NCBI GenBank assembly: GCA_900708905.1
Contig: CAADRB010000005.1
Location: 282,988-346,987, forward strand
Length of the DNA: 64,000 nucleotides
Origin: Hymenolepis diminuta
Taxonomy: Eukaryota > Platyhelminthes > Cestoda > Cyclophyllidea > Hymenolepididae
Reading direction: 5' to 3'
This document shows, one piece after another, positions 38,201 through 51,918 of the stretch (position 1 is the first letter of the stretch; each line of letters opens with the position of its first letter). Position numbers and translations under genes: made by a program. Below the pieces are notes generated by a model. That model made no database searches and was not told the origin of the DNA. It saw only the letters and a program-made list of their open reading frames with translations.

Positions 38201-40080
38201 GACATGTTTTGGGTTTAATCTCGACCGAAGAATTAGGAGTTTTAAGGAAGGCACGAGTACAAAAACCCTCTCTTTGTCTCTTTGAGCAGGATATTTGGTT
38301 CATATGATGATCAAGCAGGCAGGTTTTCGGAAAGGATTGTTACTCGGTTTCAGCAGGCTTGGAGACAAACCATGTTGGAACCACTTTACACATAAAATTT
38401 CTAAAGAAGTGCAGGAGATTCATTACTTTTTCCCCTCCTCTGACTAATGGGCGTAAATTTATGTCATTCTGAGTCATCATTCAGCAGAAGGCGCCATAAG
38501 AAATTGTCAAGAAGAAGATGAAAGTATGCAAATTATCAAATATTTTGTTCCTTATTGATAATGACATTTTAATATTGAATAATGAAAACATTTATCGCAA
38601 TAATTGAATAACATTGTACACAGCACAATTTTCTTTTATAAGATTATAAAATCTTTAATATTAATCTTTTTTTACAATTCTAATGCTATATTTTGAATAT
38701 TTTGAAATTTTTGGCCCAAATTAAATTAGAGATTATGGCACAACAGTTGATAAAGCAGAACTTTGAGAGACCATGAGGGTTGAAGTGATAGGAATATCAT
38801 GAGAATACTTAGCCTCAATTATTGCAGAGAAGACCTTTATTTCTGCATAGAGCTCTCATGATTTTGCAGTAATTTGCCGGTTATTAAGAAATTGAAGAGT
38901 TTCACCCACAACATTGTGCAAACAGTCAAAGACTGCAAATAGAGTGCATCTGCTACAAACCCGCGGATTAAATATAAAAACACGGGGTCAACAAACTTCA
39001 TTTTTCTCCTAATTTTATTATGCAACGACCCTACAGTTTAACCCACTTTAATAAATATCCAAATTTAATGAATAATTAACCATAAATTGTAAATTATATT
39101 TTTCTTAGATATAAATTGTTTATTTTATCCAATAGTTAAAAATATGGATATTATTTATTTTATTTATAATTTAAGCAAAACAAGCGAATTTCATATATGT
39201 GGACCATTCGAATAATATTTACAATGTTATCTTCTTGACTTCTGTGTGCATTTAAATTAAGTTTTCAAGAAGTCGAAAAAGTATCACAAACAAGATCATA
39301 AAAGATCATCTGTTATTGTTTAAAACAGTGAACTATTTTTTTTCAAATGAATAACCATTGCCCGATTATCTATTTGTGCACTTTTTGTGCCAATCATTTC
39401 AATAAAACAAAATTGTTTTGAGCATAAATTAAAAGTGAGATTTGATTTATTTGAAGCCCATTTTAATTGTTCACAAATAGCGTCTTTTTTAAACTTACCT
39501 CCTTTACTTTTTCATTCTTATTTATTTTGCAAACTTTTGCACTTCACTGGACCAACGAATGAGATCCAAAGTGTTCAGCTTTATTATATCGATGAATCAC
39601 ACATAATTCATTTATGAAATTGAAAATTTTTTCAAATAAACGTTTTAAAAACTTATAAACTTCAAATAGTTCATTGTTGGAGGTAATGTAATTATATTGC
39701 ATATTTTATTTTTTCCCACACTTGCTTATATTTACTTACCAATTGCTCGATGTTTCAAATTCCAAGAATGTGAATATTTACATTAACTACGTTGTTTCAA
39801 AGAGCATTTGTCCACTAAATATAATGCTTTTACAAAGTCAAAATATTTGCACTTTATTAACAGCCTTACTTTAAATGCTCAATTCATTTTAAAATAAATA
39901 AATGATACAAAGCGACCAAAATAGGGAAGAATGATAATATTTAGCAAAACGTTTACATGGAATTAATATTTATAAAAGACATAGTAAAATGCTTATTGAT
40001 CAAATGAGAGAGGATGTAGAGAAATTATGTCTCTTTAGCAATAAGGATTAAAAAATCACCTAGGTTGCATCCAAAGTAGT
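35291..40080. other. Stretch without a supportable gene
   Basis: No family motif, RNA gene or transposon was recognised. A slightly less AT-rich patch at about 38080-38480 has short open frames on the plus strand (for example 38094-38285) with nothing identifiable. The rest is ordinary AT-rich background with A- and T-runs. Confidence 0.5.
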
Positions 40081-40340
40081 GAGGACAGAGGAAGTGTGGA
40101 GTGGAGTTTTTACTGAAAATCTCTAGTAATTGAGAACGCAATTAACGCCACTCTGCACAAATATTGATCGCTGGTTCTACTGGGAGACCTCTGCATGCAC
40201 TTCTGCGCCTGCTCAATATGCGATCGCCAGTACGACCGTATTTTCTCAAATGTACTAGTGTGTCAGATCCCTCTAGTCGTCCTTGGTGGCGTTGTACACA
40301 CCACAGTGCACACTCGGGCTAATCTAATTCATATTTTCCA
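40081..40340. other. Less AT-rich patch of unknown nature
   Basis: This 260-base patch has mixed composition (GATCGC, CGCCTG and GTGCAC words), unlike the surrounding AT-rich DNA. A 79-codon frame (40195-40434 plus) crosses its right half but has no recognisable motif and no clear splice context. It could be a promoter, a non-coding exon or a repeat fragment. Confidence 0.2.
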
Positions 40341-40908
40341 AAACACACTTAATTTTATGATACTTAGGAGACAATTAGTGTCAATTAATTTTATTGTTAT
40401 ATTACTGCCAATTTTGTTTAATTTGAGAAAATGATAGAATTAAAGAATTACAGTAATAAAATTTTCAATGTGCAAGGCCTGTCATATGATCCGGGACGCC
40501 AATTTTATAGATAGTTAATTATGTACCTATTCGTTTATTCATTTTGTTTTTTGATCAAAAGATCTTATTACGGGAACGAATTGGATAGGAAGAACCTCAG
40601 TTTTCAATTTTCCTTTTGCCCAGCAGCCGGGGGAAGGGGTGTGAAATTAGGACATTTCGGTCTGGAAACCAGAATATATATAGAGTTTCAGTCCCTGTCC
40701 ATAGGCTGTTACATTTGTTTGCATCTTAGGTTGATTCATTCATTTTTAGAAATTTCAACTAGCAGCGAAGGTATCTGTTTCTTGTACAGCTATTCTTTAG
40801 GTTATACTTTATGTATTCTACTAATCTTCAATACGACAGTGGAATCGGGAAATGTGAGAGAGAAGACAGTGATGAGCAGAAGTTATTGGAAGAGGACCAG
40901 TGACCACG

Positions 40909-40932
40909 AGAGAGAGAGAGAGGGAGAGAGGG
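40909..40932 (+). repeat. (GA)n microsatellite
   Basis: An imperfect GA/AG dinucleotide run of 24 bases, interrupted by GGG. It makes the ERERE-like stretch of the 156-codon frame at 40521-40991, which is one reason that frame is not called as a gene. Confidence 0.85.
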
Positions 40933-40978
40933 TGTGGAATACGGATGTAGTGCTTATTAGCAATGTGGTATATAGTTC

Positions 40979-41160
40979 ATTTAGGGTTTGAGGAGGCGTC
41001 CAAAGTCGTCTTTGTTTCCTCAACAGGCGATCAAGATGAGTATAATATTGAGGAGTCCGAGACTACGTATGGGTTATCAACAGGCGATCTCAGCGAATAC
41101 GACGGCAGGGGGTCCTGGGCCACATGTAAAAAAGAACCGATTAAGAGTTTAAATTCGTAA
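40979..41160 (+). CDS. Possible terminal exon of unknown gene (weak)
   Basis: After a possible acceptor (TTCATTTAG at 40977-40985) an open frame runs to TAA at 41158-41160. It is acidic and uses GC-richer codons than the random frames around it. It contains an in-frame duplication: STGD-x-x-EY occurs twice, 19 residues apart, encoded by an exact 13-base repeat (41020-41032 and 41077-41089; offset 57 bases, divisible by three). No family is recognised. Against it: no upstream exon was found, and a frame of this length is not rare. It could equally be part of a decayed transposon. Confidence 0.22.
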
Positions 41161-41221
41161 AATTTACTTTATTCGACTACTAAAAGTTCACTAGAAATCA
41201 TTGTGCATTCATTTATGTTTT

Positions 41222-42300
41222 AATAATCTTCTATTTCACGACTCCGTTCGAATTCCTCTAGGAGCTCAAGAAACCCTGTCTCCAAATCGGTCGGAGATTT
41301 CAAGAATTGGTGATGAACTTCATCTTTAGAGTTGCAGTTGGAAAAAACAACCTCATTTCCATATTCTTCTAAACTGAAGTCAATAAATTTCCATCTACCT
41401 TTGCAATTTATTTATAATGACTTATTTCAATGATACAGGGTTGTTGTTCATAGTTCCTGTATAAAATATCAGCTCAAATTGAAGGCAACTTGCAAATCAT
41501 AGTCTCAGGACAAAGTTTCTTTTCCTTCTGCCTCATTGGCTTTAAATAAGTATGGAAAAGTTGTTCAGAGAAGGAGTTAGGAATCCCTTAATTTGTACTC
41601 TTTTGAAGTCTTTGAGTGTTTTGAGCAAATCAAATCTCTTTACACGAATCATTCAACTTGCGATCTACTAATTAAAAGAGTGAAATAGCGCTTTGCAAAC
41701 GTTGTTAACTTTATTAGATGGAAGAGAATACTCTACTAGGCTCGCTAATTTAGGAAAGGGAAAGTTGTGGAGGGAACATGGACCGTAATTTTAGATGAGT
41801 TTGTCTAACAAGAGTTCGATTATTTATGTCTCAAAGAATTTGGGAGAGGATTGTAACGTTTTCAACGCAAAAGACTACAGGCTATTCATGGGTATACAGT
41901 CGTTCTAATCTGCAACAGATTCATCGACATTTATTAGTATATAATAGGTGCTGACAATGTTTAAGGTCATTGACTGAAAGACTAGAAATCATCACCAATC
42001 GAATAGAAAATATCATTCATTGAAGTGATCTCCATTCCAAATTTACATAAGAAAAATTCGATTATTGTAGTGAAAGAGGGGTTACCTTCATCGACACAGC
42101 CTACTAGTTTGCATTCCAAAATCTCTAATTCCTCCTCTGAATTTTTATTCCTATCTTCGCTGTCTATTAACCAGTTGTTTAATTATTATGGCCAATCTTT
42201 CCGCTTCAACTCACTCGTATTTCAAAGGGCTAAAAGCAGCCTGAAATGGACTAATCGGAGCTCAAGGAATAGAGATCATTGAAGGAGAACTACCCATTTT
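41222..42300 (-). pseudogene. Coding-like remnants on the minus strand, unidentified
   Basis: Two ATG-less open frames on the minus strand stand out by their acidic, hydrophilic composition: 42182-41985 (66 codons, with NSEEELEILE near its start) and about 41410-41222 (with GFLELLEEFERS before the TAA). Between them are short pieces in shifting frames, for example KRFDLLKTLKDF near 41640. A less AT-rich background and broken frames suggest a decayed transposon or pseudogene. Open frames of 66 codons are expected several times by chance in this window, and no family was recognised, so this is only a pointer. Confidence 0.2.
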
Positions 42301-43492
42301 GAAATCATTAACATGACAAAATAACGTGGTCAATGTGGTATAAATTTATTTAACGTTTTCGTGAAAATTGATACCGAGGAGTTCTACAAATTACAAAATT
42401 GATGGTCTTGGAGCTCCTCTGTGACTGCAGATTGATTTAAACCATTTGTAATTAATTGTTAATTATACTTCAGTTCTTGTTCCAAATTGTTTGCCATCTA
42501 GAGAATGCAAACCAACTGTAACATTTTAGACTTTCCTAAAGTAATAGACAACCTGGCACAATTTTGAAACAATTTAAAAACTTTCTCCACTGAAATCTAA
42601 GTTGCAAAATGTAATGAAAAAATAAATAAAAAACGTCTGGAAAATGAATAAAAATACTGAAATACAGAAATCCGTACATGTCTTTATTATTAACTCTAGT
42701 GAAAATGATTTTCTAACAGAAAGAACTTATTCTTTTGCCATAAAATAATTATTTTTAATAGATCATTTTAAATTAAAAATAGGCTTAAAATAGAGTCTTA
42801 TCAACTTTGGCTATTAAAAGATTACTTCATAGTACAAATTTTTTGTATTTTATGGGTTAATCGGCCTTGATACAATTGAATTTATGAGCTTTTTACGTGC
42901 CCATCTATAAACCTTCATAAAACAACAAAATAGATTTCTACCACTTAAGCAAAAATTTTAATGCATTCATTAAATTGTTTCATTTATTTTGTGTTGACAG
43001 TTCTTGCAAGCGAAATCCATTAATACTTTGATTAAATGTCCCTGATAAAGCGCAATGATTGGGCACAGCAAAAATCTAACTACGCACAATTTTAAACGAA
43101 TTTGGGGCTAATGCCACTTAATCGCCCACAACAGATTAAACCGCGATAATTGCCAATACCGTCTGAAACGGCAGTAAAATGCAAATTTTACGATTCTCGA
43201 TTTGCAATAAACAACCTCCCGCTGTAATTCCTTTGGACTTAATTCTCACGTCGCTGTCCGCGGCAACTGAAAGCATGTTATCGATTAGACTGGGAATTTG
43301 TAATTTTCCCCTTAGTTTCCAGTGTTTCTATTTGGCTGCAATTTTCAAGATGAAGCTCATTCGAAACAATTTTAAATAATCTTCGCGTTTTAATTAGCAT
43401 ATACATATAATGGACTTATCATGATGAAATCGGGTGAGCTGGTATCATTTTTTCTAGAAGCGTAGCTTTATTGAATAAAAGCATTAAAAGTG

Positions 43493-43514
43493 CTTATATA
43501 GCCCTTATATAGCC
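43493..43514 (+). repeat. Exact 11-base tandem duplication
   Basis: CTTATATAGCC occurs twice in a row (43493-43503 and 43504-43514). Replication slippage explains it. It contains TATATAG, but there is no nearby gene to make it a TATA box. Confidence 0.8.
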
Positions 43515-46500
43515 ATTGATTGCACTTAAAAATTAATCACCATTTACCTAAAGTCAAGGGCCAAATTTCAGATTAAACCAACCATCATGACCTTGCCCGT
43601 TTTGTTTCTACACCCTCATTTACATGTGCATTTGTCAACCCTGTACTTTATTATTCTAACAGGTTACATTTTTACGCTCTCAAATTCTGTTTCTTAAACC
43701 AGTCAGTACCCTATTCCTGCACTAACTGTGACTACTGTCGATAATACAATACTCCAGTGACATAACAGCGAATGCATTTGAGGAAAGTGGTGCACTATAT
43801 CTTCTCTGCTATTAAAAATTCAGCTAAATTGCATCCTTCCAGAGAATCAACATCCTTCAGTGTCACTTAACCCATTTGCCTCTAATATAAATTTCCAGTC
43901 TAATTTGATTCTAATATCAAATGTATTAAAAAATAAGTACCAGATAACTGTAACCTCAAAATGAATCCAGAAAATCCATGAAAGAAGTCCTTTCCTTTCC
44001 GTTTCTTCGCATTCAACAACTGAAACGTTGAAAAGATGTGCTTTTGGTTTAAAATTCCTTCTGCAATTAAAGGTCAAGTTATTACTCTCCCATCTTTGAT
44101 CATAGATTGCTTAATGTGTATGCCAATAACCCAAAACTGTCCAAAATAATTCCTTAGAGCAAAGCAATCAGCTCAATTTTGCACTTTACTCTCTTGCAGT
44201 CTTCTTGCAAGCTAAACAAATGTCCTTAGTCTTTTGTTACTTAACGGGGTCTGCTCAAAATATTCTTTCTAAATATGTGATCTTGCTGCGCAGCGATTCT
44301 AGGATCCTTTTACTGACGAATAAAGATTTTAATGCTTTCTTAACTGATTGTTCTAGAATATTGTTCTTTTACTCATTCACATCCGTTATAAAAGGATTAA
44401 ATGTACCAATTGCATTCGGTGGCTAAGTGGCAGCATTGTGGAACACAATTACTTTTAATTGCTGTGCACTTCGATAACAACTGTTCCCATTTTATTAAAT
44501 TGGAAGTTTTTGAGTTATTCCATTTTTTGCACATAATAAGACTTCTCGGTTTAAAATTAGATCCCAGATTTTTCTGTCTCACAAATTTTGCATTTTTTAA
44601 ATTTTGTTTAGTTTAATGAACTGAATTATGCGTATTTTCCGAATACCGTGTTTCACTGATATAATTTTCGAAAATATTTTCTCAACAAATTTCTTGAAAA
44701 AAGCAATTGTACCAGTTGAGCGAAATGTGTTTGAAATATTTTTAAACCTCGGTACCTTAAATAAACAAATATATTTCAAGCCTTTGGTAAAAGCAGGTGC
44801 TGCAATATATTCTCAAATTACCTTTTCATGGAATCATTTGTTGATCGTAAATTTTGATAGGCTTAAACACAAAACAAATTAATAAATAAACATGATATGC
44901 AAAAGAAATGCATTAAAAACTCAATTTCAATATGATATTGTAATTCATTATTGATAAATACACATTATCATTTATATGAGGACTTTATATACAAAATTAT
45001 CTAAGATCCTATCTAGGATCTAGGAGGCAGATTTCAATAATAATAAAACTGCAATTAAGCTGTAAACAGTATTTTGTATTGTGAAATGTAACGCTGCTAG
45101 TCTCACCTATGTGCTCTTGTCCCTAGAGGGATACGAAAAAATCGAGGGCAATAAATTGACCGGTCAGAGGGTTCCAAGTGGAGTAGATTTAATTACACTC
45201 ATGAATTTGAAAGCCAGCAGATAAAGATCAAGTAATAAAGCATTTGTATCTACATTTTAAAATGCTCCCGATTTGTGTTATTTTGACTTCAATTCTTACT
45301 TGTTGTTCACTCCCTCCACCATTTCATATCTTATTGGACACATCTGTTTTTTCCTTATCTCGATGCATTCTCACAATTTAAACTTGAATTGTTTTTGTGT
45401 GCTTTTTGGCATGGCCAATGGGAATGTTAATTAACACAAACTACAAGGCATAGAGCCAAAATATATGCTTTTGAAACAGGTCATTGACCTTTAAATAAAT
45501 CGTTTCGAAAGTTTTAATCGCAATTTTATTTAGTGTGCAAGGGATTAGTGAAGAAATATCCCACTTATACTGTAAGTTGCTGAATGACAGAGCGGGAATG
45601 TGCTGATATTGCAGAAAGAAACATTTCCCTGATTTCAACATTTCCATTCACCACCTCTCAAATAAAATTCGAAATGTACTTTAATTTTTTGAGAGGAAGA
45701 GCCGCTATTCATAAATCAAATGATATCATCTCATACCTTGATTTAAAAAAAGGCATTTACCAGCTTAAAAAAGGTGAATTTACTTGTATTCCATGTTTAA
45801 AGTAGAGCTGACTCGACACGGCAAACAAGTTGGAATTATATTTGGGAAAAAATACTTTTGAATTGCGTTTTACCCTCTAATGTAGACTTAAATGTTAAAT
45901 TTGTCCAGAAGACACGACAGAGACTTGAAGTTCGATTTTCAATAAATGGTACAAAAGGAAAATTATAATAGAGAAAGTTTTAGTTGGCAAACACTGTCAC
46001 TCTGAGATCATTGTATATCTTCATGGAGGATATGTGATTGTGACTTCAATAATGCGTTAGATTGCCGTTGCTTGAACAGTTCTGTTATGGTGTATGCTAA
46101 AGAAAGGAGTTTTGCAGATGAACCTTGTGGATTTGAAGAGAAATTACCTCTTGGAAACTGGAAGCGTAATTCCACCGAGTGAAATAAAATGTCGCAAGAA
46201 AAAGAGGAGTTGTAAATTTTTGAAAGCCGCTTTTACTAGACATTTAAGAGTAAATTTTATATGACTGCATGTTCATAGTGGAAACGATTTCTATGTTCTG
46301 GGCCATCAAATTACCGCCGCAAAAAATACATTTCTGATCACTTTGTTGACTTTCAAAGCTAGAAAAATGTAAATAAATTATTTACTAACAACATAAAATC
46401 TGCTACTTATCATATTTCTGTTTAATGATTTTTGTCTACTTCCAAACGAACCGATACACGCAATTGCTTCGTTCTTTTATAGGCAGACATCATTGTCTCG

Positions 46501-49500
46501 TCTGTGTAATCAGACGATCTCATTTGTGCAGATATTTCCGCGACCTGCTCTTCCAATTCAGTGTATCTTACTTCTGCTTCATGTGATTTCCATTGCTCTA
46601 TTTAGATCCAGTCAAATCTCCGTTTATTGTGGTTTAATAATCTTATTAATTTGTATTTAATTCATTTATTCTTAAAATTTAAGTGATAATCACATTTCAA
46701 ACCGGGGTTTATTCGTCAACTTACATTTCCTCATGGACATAATCGTCCTCTATTTGTATTATTATCATATTGTATCATTCACTATGAATTGCCAAAGTTT
46801 AATCACAGTCTTTCTTTCCAACTTTCTTTTAATATAATTCTAACTTGAGGTTAAGCAACTTTCAATTTCCACTGCGGTCGAATTGTGGATCCCCGAATAA
46901 GTTAAAGACCCATTTTGCGTTAATATTGATCGCAGGGTCAACGTTTGAGTGTTAAAATATTGCACGCCAATTACCTTTACTGGTTTAAATATTAATTATT
47001 TCACAAAATAACCTATTCACTTATAATAAGTATAAGCCCAGTAGTATTTATTTAACCACAATAACATTCTCTTCGGTACCTAAAAGTTTTACTCCCATAA
47101 ATCTGCGACATGAATCTCCCACTGCGTGAATTGCCTAATCGAGTATTAAATAAAATCAAAATTTTTCGCCGGTTACGTTAAGAGAACCAGGGGTGGATTT
47201 TCACCTAATATTCATGAATATTTCACTAATTACTTTCTTTATAACAACGCTTCTGCCTTTATCTACATTTTAGCAATATTTCTGATAGCAGGTGATCTGT
47301 CTATGGTAAATTTAAATGTACAATATTTACACTTGATGATAAAAGCCGGAATATATAAACTCCTACTTAAAGACATTTAGCTATGACAGATATTTAAAAT
47401 CATGTAGGATCATTCTGCCTGCCCAATCTTTTAGATAAATTGAATTGAAGTGCCGTAATCAATTTCCATGATGGAGCACCTGATTAATAAGTAACGGATA
47501 CCATGGACGAGAATTTTTTCGGTGATCTACGTGACGAAATTCAGCATTTTCACTTTAAATTATAATTTAGTATGTAATTAAGTATAATATAATCGAAATA
47601 GAGATTGACTTCTCCATTTGCAAGAAGACTCTTGATATTTTGATTATTTTATCAGTTTAAACTTATCAGTTAAACTTACTTCTAACTAATTTATTTGCCT
47701 TTATTTGTATTTTAGTAATATGATAATGGTCTGAATTGGCTTATTAAGAGAAAGAAAATGTAATGACCATTCATTTATAGTTAGAATCATTAATAAGGGA
47801 ATTCGAACCATCCAAACTGCTCCTGAAAGCAATCTTATTGATGGTAATGAAGGTACTTTGTGTATTATGGTGAAACCTGTTAAATATTGAATTTCAAATA
47901 ATATTGCGAATAAAATGAAGCAAACATAAACCAATTTAAGGATTAAAATGTTCCCCATAAAGATTCTGCGTATATATAATCACCAACAAGTTATCATTAC
48001 TTAAATGTAAATACTTATTGATAATTCACATTAATTTAACATTTTATTATGAAGAAGGCTGTCTCTTGAGAGTTCTGAGTTTGGGATACATAATATTGCA
48101 ACATGACGTTAAGCGAAGGCTGTGCTAAAGTAGCTGAAATAAGTTCTAATTTTGAATTCGGAAGCTTATCTTCGTTTAGTAAGACTACAAAAGCTTCTAT
48201 TTTCAAATCACATAGAATTCATGGCCAATAAGTTCAGATTGGTTAGTCCCAGAATTTCGATATTTTTCTCTTCTCTAGGCAGCCGTCCAAAAGTTAAACG
48301 CAGTGGAACTCACTGTGCTATACTTAAGGGGAACCTGAAAGTGATTTAGCAAAATAGATTGACCCCGGAGAAATTTATTTACAACCATAAATATATAGAT
48401 CCAAACGATTTTACGTGATAAATTTACACAACATTATCAAACATGCATATTCATGAAAAAACTGTTCTGCCCTACTGATTCTAAACGAGATTTATATGGT
48501 CATTGCTATTCATAGAATTATAAAAAGCTTCGTAAGGGAGAAAGTCAGAACCATTAAAATCACATTTTGAAATGTGCTAGCACTTAAAAGGGGGTAATTT
48601 TAAAGATTACATGGTTCCAAGTTAATTTTAATAAGTTTATTTCACTGTATTTAACATATAACTTATGAACTATTGTCAAGAAAATGATGTAAGTTTACCT
48701 ACATTGGTCTGATACATTGCTTTTTATATGAACTGATTTCGGACGAAACGACTAAATTCGTAAAAGCCCTTTTCCCTTAAAAAGTGGCGGACATTTAATA
48801 AATGACATTTAATAGCTAACCAACAATTTTTTAATATATACTAGTATAATATGATTCACAAAATGAAACAAAACTGCACATGTAATTCTTAGCAAATATA
48901 TTCAGTTTTGTGTTTACTTCCCATTTACTAACTATCAAAAGTCCAAATTACTGTTATGAGTTCTTATTATCTGTAAATTATGTAAATAAAGAAAAGTAAC
49001 TCGGTTATTTAAAATGAAACATTAAATAAATCATGTTATCGCGGTTGATCAGTTTTCTGTGACTGCCTAATGAGAGAGAGGAATTTAGATGCACTGTTAT
49101 AAAATTAAATTTTTTTTTCATCATGAGTTAAAGCAAAATGAACACAGTCGTTACTCTCTACATGAGGATTTGAATTTTAAAAATATTAAAATTGAATTGT
49201 TGTGAGTGATTATATATTAAAGAGATGCGATATCAATACAAAAACTTTAGGTAAGCCGACATTTCCCGAATATTTAAACGCAAGAATTACAAATTTGAAC
49301 ATATACATATATTTCAAACATTTTGTGTACATTTTATTCCACTGTAGCCGTAACGCTGCAGGGTATCAGATTAAGTAAAACAAAAATTTTATGGAAATCG
49401 TTTCCTTTATTTTTATCCGCCAATAAAAATCTTTCAAAATCGTATTGCTACTTAGAATTAGATGAATGTGTTACAGATGCGAATACGTATTTCGATGAAA

Positions 49501-51891
49501 AGGTTTTAATAGCTATGAAAATTAATTTACGGTATTATTGTGCTCATGTATGTTCCCACCTGCAGTCAATTCAACATCGTAAATAAATTCAGCATTAGGA
49601 TGTTACTGATAATTTGTTAGTAGCAATTAATTTAAAAGTTGTATTTAGGGTGTCCGTAGATCACGTTCTCTATAAATTGCTAATTTAATTACCAGAAAAC
49701 ACGCTTACCTTAAAGGCTAAAGACTAAATTGACATTTTTATAATTCAATGACTAAGTTACTTAGTCCAAATGTTACAAAAAAGTAAGAACTGATTTAATA
49801 TGAATTTTTATTCATTTATAATTATTGTTAACATTTAGCAAAACAAACTTTTCCCCAACGAAGTTTGTATAATCCGCGTTTATTGGATCAAAATTGGATT
49901 GAGATTTATGTACGAATCTGAAATAATTAACTCAAGCCGAAAATGTAGCAAAACTGAAATTTACCAATTCCGCATCATTACTAAACTGTGACGATGCATT
50001 TTGCTTTCCTATAAAACTGTGTCTTTCGCCATGTGTCCATGTTGATAATAGTGTCTGCTTTACACCCAGAGATAGTGAATAAGTAAATAGCTAATATTTA
50101 TGAAATTGTATAATCTACATGGAATTGGACGTAAGTGAAACCCCTGATCTCCAAACATACTTCTGCATCAGCGAATTTGATTAAAGTAAGACAGACAGAC
50201 AGCACTAAAAAATAGAGTTCACGTATTGGCTCTTTACAACAAACCAAATGACGTTTCTCTGCAGTGACTGCGTTTCCAACCAGTCGTTTTTCTATTTCGA
50301 TACACATATCCTAAATGCATCGATCCTTTTAAGTAACGTGCGAATCGGTTTCAGTTACTTCCATAAAAATTAATCTATTCGGTATTCTTCTTCCATTAAT
50401 AACTTCGTATATGCATCTACGACTAGAACAGAAACGGTTATTAGTCATCGGTTACTCGACTTCTTAAATGATCGACTCCCAATCTTTCACTCACTTATAA
50501 TATATTTATTTTGCAAAATAACTTCCTGTATGTGTTTCTGATAAGGCAAAATTATGGTGGATTGGTTACTATCATTAAATTTTTATAACAAGGAGAAAAT
50601 TTTTAGATGCATAACTTTTTACTCATATTATTTTCAAAGTAGATTTCACTTAATTCTAAAAAATTGACATTATATTAAAAAGACAATGGTTAAATAATGT
50701 TATTATAGAAAATCAACAGCATTTATTGATGGTTTTTTTAATTCCATTGTTTTAACTATCATTCTTATGCTTATTTTATTATTACTTTCTCTTTGTTTCA
50801 TAAAAGTTATGGACATAATTTCTTGATAATGGCCATCCCTTAAAGTGTAAATAGTCAATAAATTTTAAATTATTCCATTTTTAATTGATAGATGGTAGAA
50901 AACTAATAGTTATTAATGACTATAAGTTGATAATAAAAAACGTATGTTCAACATATGTTTTGTTAAATCTTATTTCGAAAAATACTTATTTTATATTGCC
51001 GAATTATGAAAGGTACGGTTATAATAATGTAAGAATCTTCCTCTTCCTTATTTTACTAAATCCCGGAAGTTTGTAACTGCCTTGAGATGCAAAGTAAACT
51101 CACCCATTTGAATAATTAAAAAGATTAATCTCTAGGAAGAGTTCCATGTTTTATTAATAATAAATATTTTTGAGGATAAAATTTATTCTCGTTAATAAAC
51201 TGTTAAAAATTTTTTCAAGCTATTAATTATTATTCTTGGAAATATCAGATAAATGTGCCTCTCTCCCATTCAAACAACACATAAATAATGAAAGTAAGTA
51301 CCATGAAATAATGGCGAGTGGAGTATTTCCGTTTTACCCAGACACTCATTACTTCAAGGGATTTTAATAAGAATTGTTTACATGGAGATAGCTCTACAGA
51401 AATGCAGTACTTGGAAAACAACCAAAATTTTATGAATACAATTATTACGTTCATTTGAGATCGCATCAGGTTTGTTTAAACTGCTAAAAATTGCTTAGGA
51501 TCACTCTGTTAATCGTATTTTAACAACCGGTTGATAAGTGGTGGATATTCCTGACAAAAATTTGCACAGTAGTTCAGGAGAGCGATCATGAAATTCGGAT
51601 TTGGGATTATGACATGAAAAGTTTTTAAAAAGTTAAACGAAACAAAATTGGCTGATAATTCAACTTTGCTCTCAAAATTCCTTTAATCTCCATCTCCTTA
51701 TAATCTGTTAAATTAATTGTTAACGGTTTTCAGTTGCTTCATCACGATGAGAAATTTAATAATTACCTTTTAATAACTGGAAAGATTAAAATGCACCAGA
51801 AGCAAAATAACAGGTCATTGAATATTGAATTAATTCTTGTCAGACATAACTTTCCAAAGATAGTACTTGCAAGTCAAGGTAAATAGTGTCA

Positions 51892-51918
51892 AATATATAT
51901 ACATATATATATATACAA
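51892..51918. repeat. (TA)n microsatellite
   Basis: Alternating A/T run of about 27 bases with a single C interruption, in otherwise ordinary AT-rich sequence. Confidence 0.85.

Noticed and set aside
40521..40991. 156-codon plus-strand frame
   Set aside because: No domain; its tail is translated GA microsatellite. Probably fortuitous.
41240..41275. GTTCGAATTCC on the plus strand, resembling a tRNA B box
   Set aside because: No T-arm or acceptor pairing, no A box; it lies in the coding-like minus-strand frame.
45004..45021. AGATCCTA/TAGGATCT hairpin with a 2-base loop
   Set aside because: A handful of such stems are expected by chance; no conserved context.
47780..47830. GGTTCGAATTCC on the minus strand, resembling a tRNA B box
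   Set aside because: The flanking bases do not form a T-arm stem and no A box lies upstream.
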